Shown piece by piece: positions 62,094 to 64,000 of a DNA stretch of 64,000 nt. Position numbers and translations under genes: made by a program. Within the stretch, counting starts at the first letter, position 1, and each line of letters starts with the position of its first letter. Below the pieces are notes generated by a model. It did no database searches. It saw only the letters and a program-made list of their open reading frames with translations, and had not been told where the DNA came from. The stretch lies in the NCBI RefSeq assembly GCF_015319355.1, contig NZ_JADILU010000002.1, positions 620,001 to 684,000 on the forward strand. Reading direction: 5' to 3'. Source of the DNA: Psychroserpens luteus. Its GTDB lineage: Bacteria; Bacteroidota; Bacteroidia; Flavobacteriales; Flavobacteriaceae.

Positions 62094-63365
62094 TTATTGA
62101 ATTAAATCTATATGTCTATCATGATAACCCAACAAATAAAGTACACCATCCAATCCAACACTAGAGATAGAACTTTGTGCATTATCTTTTACTTTAGGTT
62201 TGGCATGAAATGCAATCCCTAGTCCTGCTAAATTAAGCATTGGTAAATCGTTTGCACCATCACCAACAGCAATAGTTTGATTGATATGTATACCTTCTTT
62301 TTTTGCTATGTCTTTGAGGTATTCTGCTTTTTTGTTTCCATCAACAATGTCACCAAGATAACCACCAGTCAATACACCATCTTTAATTTCTAATTGGTTA
62401 GCATATACATAATCTATACCTAATTCTTTTTGTAGATAATGACCAAAATAGGTAAAACCACCAGATAAGATTGCGGTTTTAAATCCGTAACTTTTTAAAG
62501 TGTCAATTAATCGTTTTGCTCCTTTAGTGATAGGTAAATTAACTGCAACATCATGAAGTACGTCTTCACTCAAGCCTTTAAGCAGCTTCATACGTTGTTT
62601 AAAACTCTCATTAAAATCAATTTCTCCTTGCATTGCAGATTCAGTAATCGCTTTTACTTCATCACCAACACCAGCGAGTTCTGCTAGTTTATCTATAACT
62701 TCTGCTTGGATAAGCGTAGAATCCATATCAAAACAAACCAAACGTCTATTTCTTCTATAAATATTATCTTCTTGAAAAGCGATATCAACATCTAAATCTC
62801 TAGAAATTTGCATGAGTTTTTTAGTCACTTCTTCTTTACAATCAATTTTACCTCTAACAGATAATTGAATCGATGAACGAGGATAATCTTCATTATTTAC
62901 AAGTGAGATACGACCAGTAAGTCTCTTGATAGCATCGATATTCAAGTTAATTTCTGAAATTACTTTTGTGACTTCGGAAATTTGCTCAGCAGACAATTTT
63001 TCGCCTAAAACGGTAATTATATATTTATCTTTACCTTGTTGCTTTACCCAACTTTCATAGTTTTCTAGCGTGATTGGGCTAAATTTTGCAGTAATCTCTA
63101 ACTCATAAGACTTGAACAACAACTCTTTTAATACTGAAGCAGAATTTGCACCAGATTGAACTTCAAATAAAATCCCAAGTGATAAAGTATCATGAATATT
63201 TGCTTGTCCAATATCTAGTATCTTAGCATCGTATTGTGCTAAAACGCTTGTTAGACTAGAAGTTAATCCTGGTTTATCTTGTCCTGAAATATTCATTAAG
63301 AAAATCTCATTAGACATGATGTTTTCTTCCAGTTCTTTTAAAACAGCTTCTTTATTCTTATTCAT
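62094..63365 (-). CDS. serB: Phosphoserine phosphatase with ACT domains
   Basis: HAD-superfamily enzyme of 423 residues catalysing the last step of serine synthesis. About 200 residues of ACT-type regulatory domains at the N-terminus (FLMNISGQDKPGLTSSLTSVL) precede the phosphatase core: DMDSTLIQAEVID (D213 nucleophile, D215), SGGF, and GDGANDLPMLNLAG. Serine feedback through the ACT part is expected from the family. It is likely in one leftward transcript with the small protein upstream (63386) and the helical protein downstream. Confidence 0.93.
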   Translation of the reverse strand: MNKNKEAVLKELEENIMSNEIFLMNISGQDKPGLTSSLTSVLAQYDAKILDIGQANIHDTLSLGILFEVQSGANSASVLKELLFKSYELEITAKFSPITLENYESWVKQQGKDKYIITVLGEKLSAEQISEVTKVISEINLNIDAIKRLTGRISLVNNEDYPRSSIQLSVRGKIDCKEEVTKKLMQISRDLDVDIAFQEDNIYRRNRRLVCFDMDSTLIQAEVIDKLAELAGVGDEVKAITESAMQGEIDFNESFKQRMKLLKGLSEDVLHDVAVNLPITKGAKRLIDTLKSYGFKTAILSGGFTYFGHYLQKELGIDYVYANQLEIKDGVLTGGYLGDIVDGNKKAEYLKDIAKKEGIHINQTIAVGDGANDLPMLNLAGLGIAFHAKPKVKDNAQSSISSVGLDGVLYLLGYHDRHIDLIQ

Positions 63366-63385
63366 TTGTGATATGCTTCAATAAT

Positions 63386-63871
63386 TTATTTTAAAAATCG
63401 ACTATGCCAGCTTTCACTTGCAGGAACTTCCCAATTCTCTTTAAATTCGGCTATATTATCAACAAGATTATTAAATACAATGGTGTTTTTAGAGACCGCT
63501 TTATCTTTTGCCATTTTCTTGAAATCAAGTAATGTCTTGTGTGCAACGTACTCACCTTGCTTGTAAGACACATTCATTTTATCCATCAAATCAACATCAT
63601 AGTCCTTTTCTAATTGCTGAATAAAATGTACCGAAGCATCAATACTACAACCAGTTGCGCTGCTAATGTTTTGGTTTAAAGCGATAACTATAAATCGCTT
63701 ATATTCAATTGTGTACCCAGATTGCAAATCAGTACCATGAGCAGTCCAGTTTTCAATAAAGATATCTAGTTTTTCTTTTATTTCTGAAAGTTCTTCTTCA
63801 GAGAATGATCTATTAGCTTGGTAGATCCAAACGCGAGATTCTTCTGGGAGTGTATTAAAATCGACTAACAT
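63386..63871 (-). CDS. Conserved cytoplasmic protein (labelled ABC transporter ATPase in flavobacteria)
   Basis: Protein of 161 residues from the ATG at 63871 (MLVDFNTLPEESRVWIYQANR). No Walker A or other ATPase motif is visible, so the common database name ABC transporter ATPase is not supported. A central ATGCSIDASVHFIQQLEKDYD block and late KTLLDFKKMAKD look conserved. An exact -7 box (TATTTTTG) lies 23 nt upstream. Located 20 nt before serB. Function unknown. Confidence 0.8.
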   Translation of the reverse strand: MLVDFNTLPEESRVWIYQANRSFSEEELSEIKEKLDIFIENWTAHGTDLQSGYTIEYKRFIVIALNQNISSATGCSIDASVHFIQQLEKDYDVDLMDKMNVSYKQGEYVAHKTLLDFKKMAKDKAVSKNTIVFNNLVDNIAEFKENWEVPASESWHSRFLK

Positions 63872-63893
63872 AATTCTTCTTTTTTTCTGAAAA

Positions 63894-63901
63894 CAAAAAT
63901 A
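63894..63901 (-). promoter_or_regulatory. -7 element (TATTTTTG)
   Basis: Minus-strand TATTTTTG matches TAnnTTTG, 23 nt before the ATG at 63871 and a few nt after the stop of the edge gene, so serB and its neighbours may start their own transcript here. Confidence 0.45.
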
Positions 63902-63906
63902 CAATT

Positions 63907-64000
63907 TTACATCCAATCTCTATCTTGAGATTCCACCTTATATAACAAATAATCACATATTGATTTTGCTTCAGTGTCTGAAACATAAGGGATTTTTACA
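63907..64000 (-). CDS. Partial gene at window edge, unknown
   Basis: Only the C-terminal 30 residues are in the window: VKIPYVSDTEAKSICDYLLY then KVESQDRDWM and TAA. The frame is open to the edge and ends just before the next gene's promoter, so it is a real partial gene. The family cannot be told from so little. Confidence 0.5.
   Translation of the reverse strand, partial: VKIPYVSDTEAKSICDYLLYKVESQDRDWM

Noticed and set aside
63386-63871. ABC transporter ATPase, the usual database label of this family
   Set aside because: No Walker A, signature or Walker B motif can be seen in the 161 residues.
1-64000. tRNA, rRNA, prophage or integrated element
   Set aside because: No cloverleaf or rRNA sequence, integrase, or attachment repeat was recognised on reading; composition looks even across the window.

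Overview
The window is about one-third G+C DNA from a member of the Bacteroidota, most likely a marine-type flavobacterium (family Flavobacteriaceae). The evidence is type IX secretion (T9SS) type B sorting domains with PorP/SprF partners, several genes preceded by Bacteroidota promoters (TTTG, 19-20 nt, TAnnTTTG), near absence of Shine-Dalgarno sites, a BshA bacillithiol enzyme, and many short Sec signal peptides ending in AQ. I saw no rRNA, tRNA, CRISPR array, prophage or insertion sequence. A genus cannot be named from the sequence alone.

Layout. 0.06-3.2 kb: two tandem DEAD-box RNA helicases and a cold-shock protein, separated by a REP-like inverted repeat and a terminator. 3.4-9.7 kb: a DNA damage cassette, with a DnaE-type polymerase and a Y-family polymerase transcribed leftward and an S24 (LexA-like) repressor plus an exonuclease/GIY-YIG fusion transcribed rightward, from a tiny divergent promoter carrying two abutting 22-bp repeats. 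9.8-12.4 kb: a Crp/Fnr regulator, a fatty acyl desaturase and a wrecked glutaminase. 12.6-17.1 kb: a leftward operon of zinc-ribbon metallopeptidase, transglutaminase, alpha-E protein and circularly permuted ATP-grasp. 17.4-23.2 kb: a decayed cold-shock gene, a DMT transporter, an intact cold-shock gene, an M23/LysM peptidase and secreted proteins.

23.2-36.8 kb: a rightward surface block with two units, each a type B T9SS cargo followed by a PorP/SprF protein. The first PorP/SprF carries fourteen 16-residue coiled-coil repeats and a SPOR-like end; the second cargo is a 2738-residue SprB-like adhesin. 36.8-43.2 kb: a membrane-bound winged-helix regulator and small envelope proteins. 43.3-53.9 kb: helicases, an FAD protein, the TIGR03915/TIGR03916 putative DNA-repair pair and a GH3-type ligase. 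54-64 kb: membrane proteins, BshA, a NagZ/beta-lactamase-like fusion, SerB and an edge-truncated gene.

The most striking signal is not a gene. The decamer CTTCGGAAAT (either strand) occurs 19 times by my reading, where about 0.1-0.2 would be expected. Its 8-bp core CTTCGGAA occurs 37 times. It is found in several reading frames, in both orientations and between genes, so it looks like a DNA-level signal (uptake, Chi-like, segregation or similar) rather than a protein motif.
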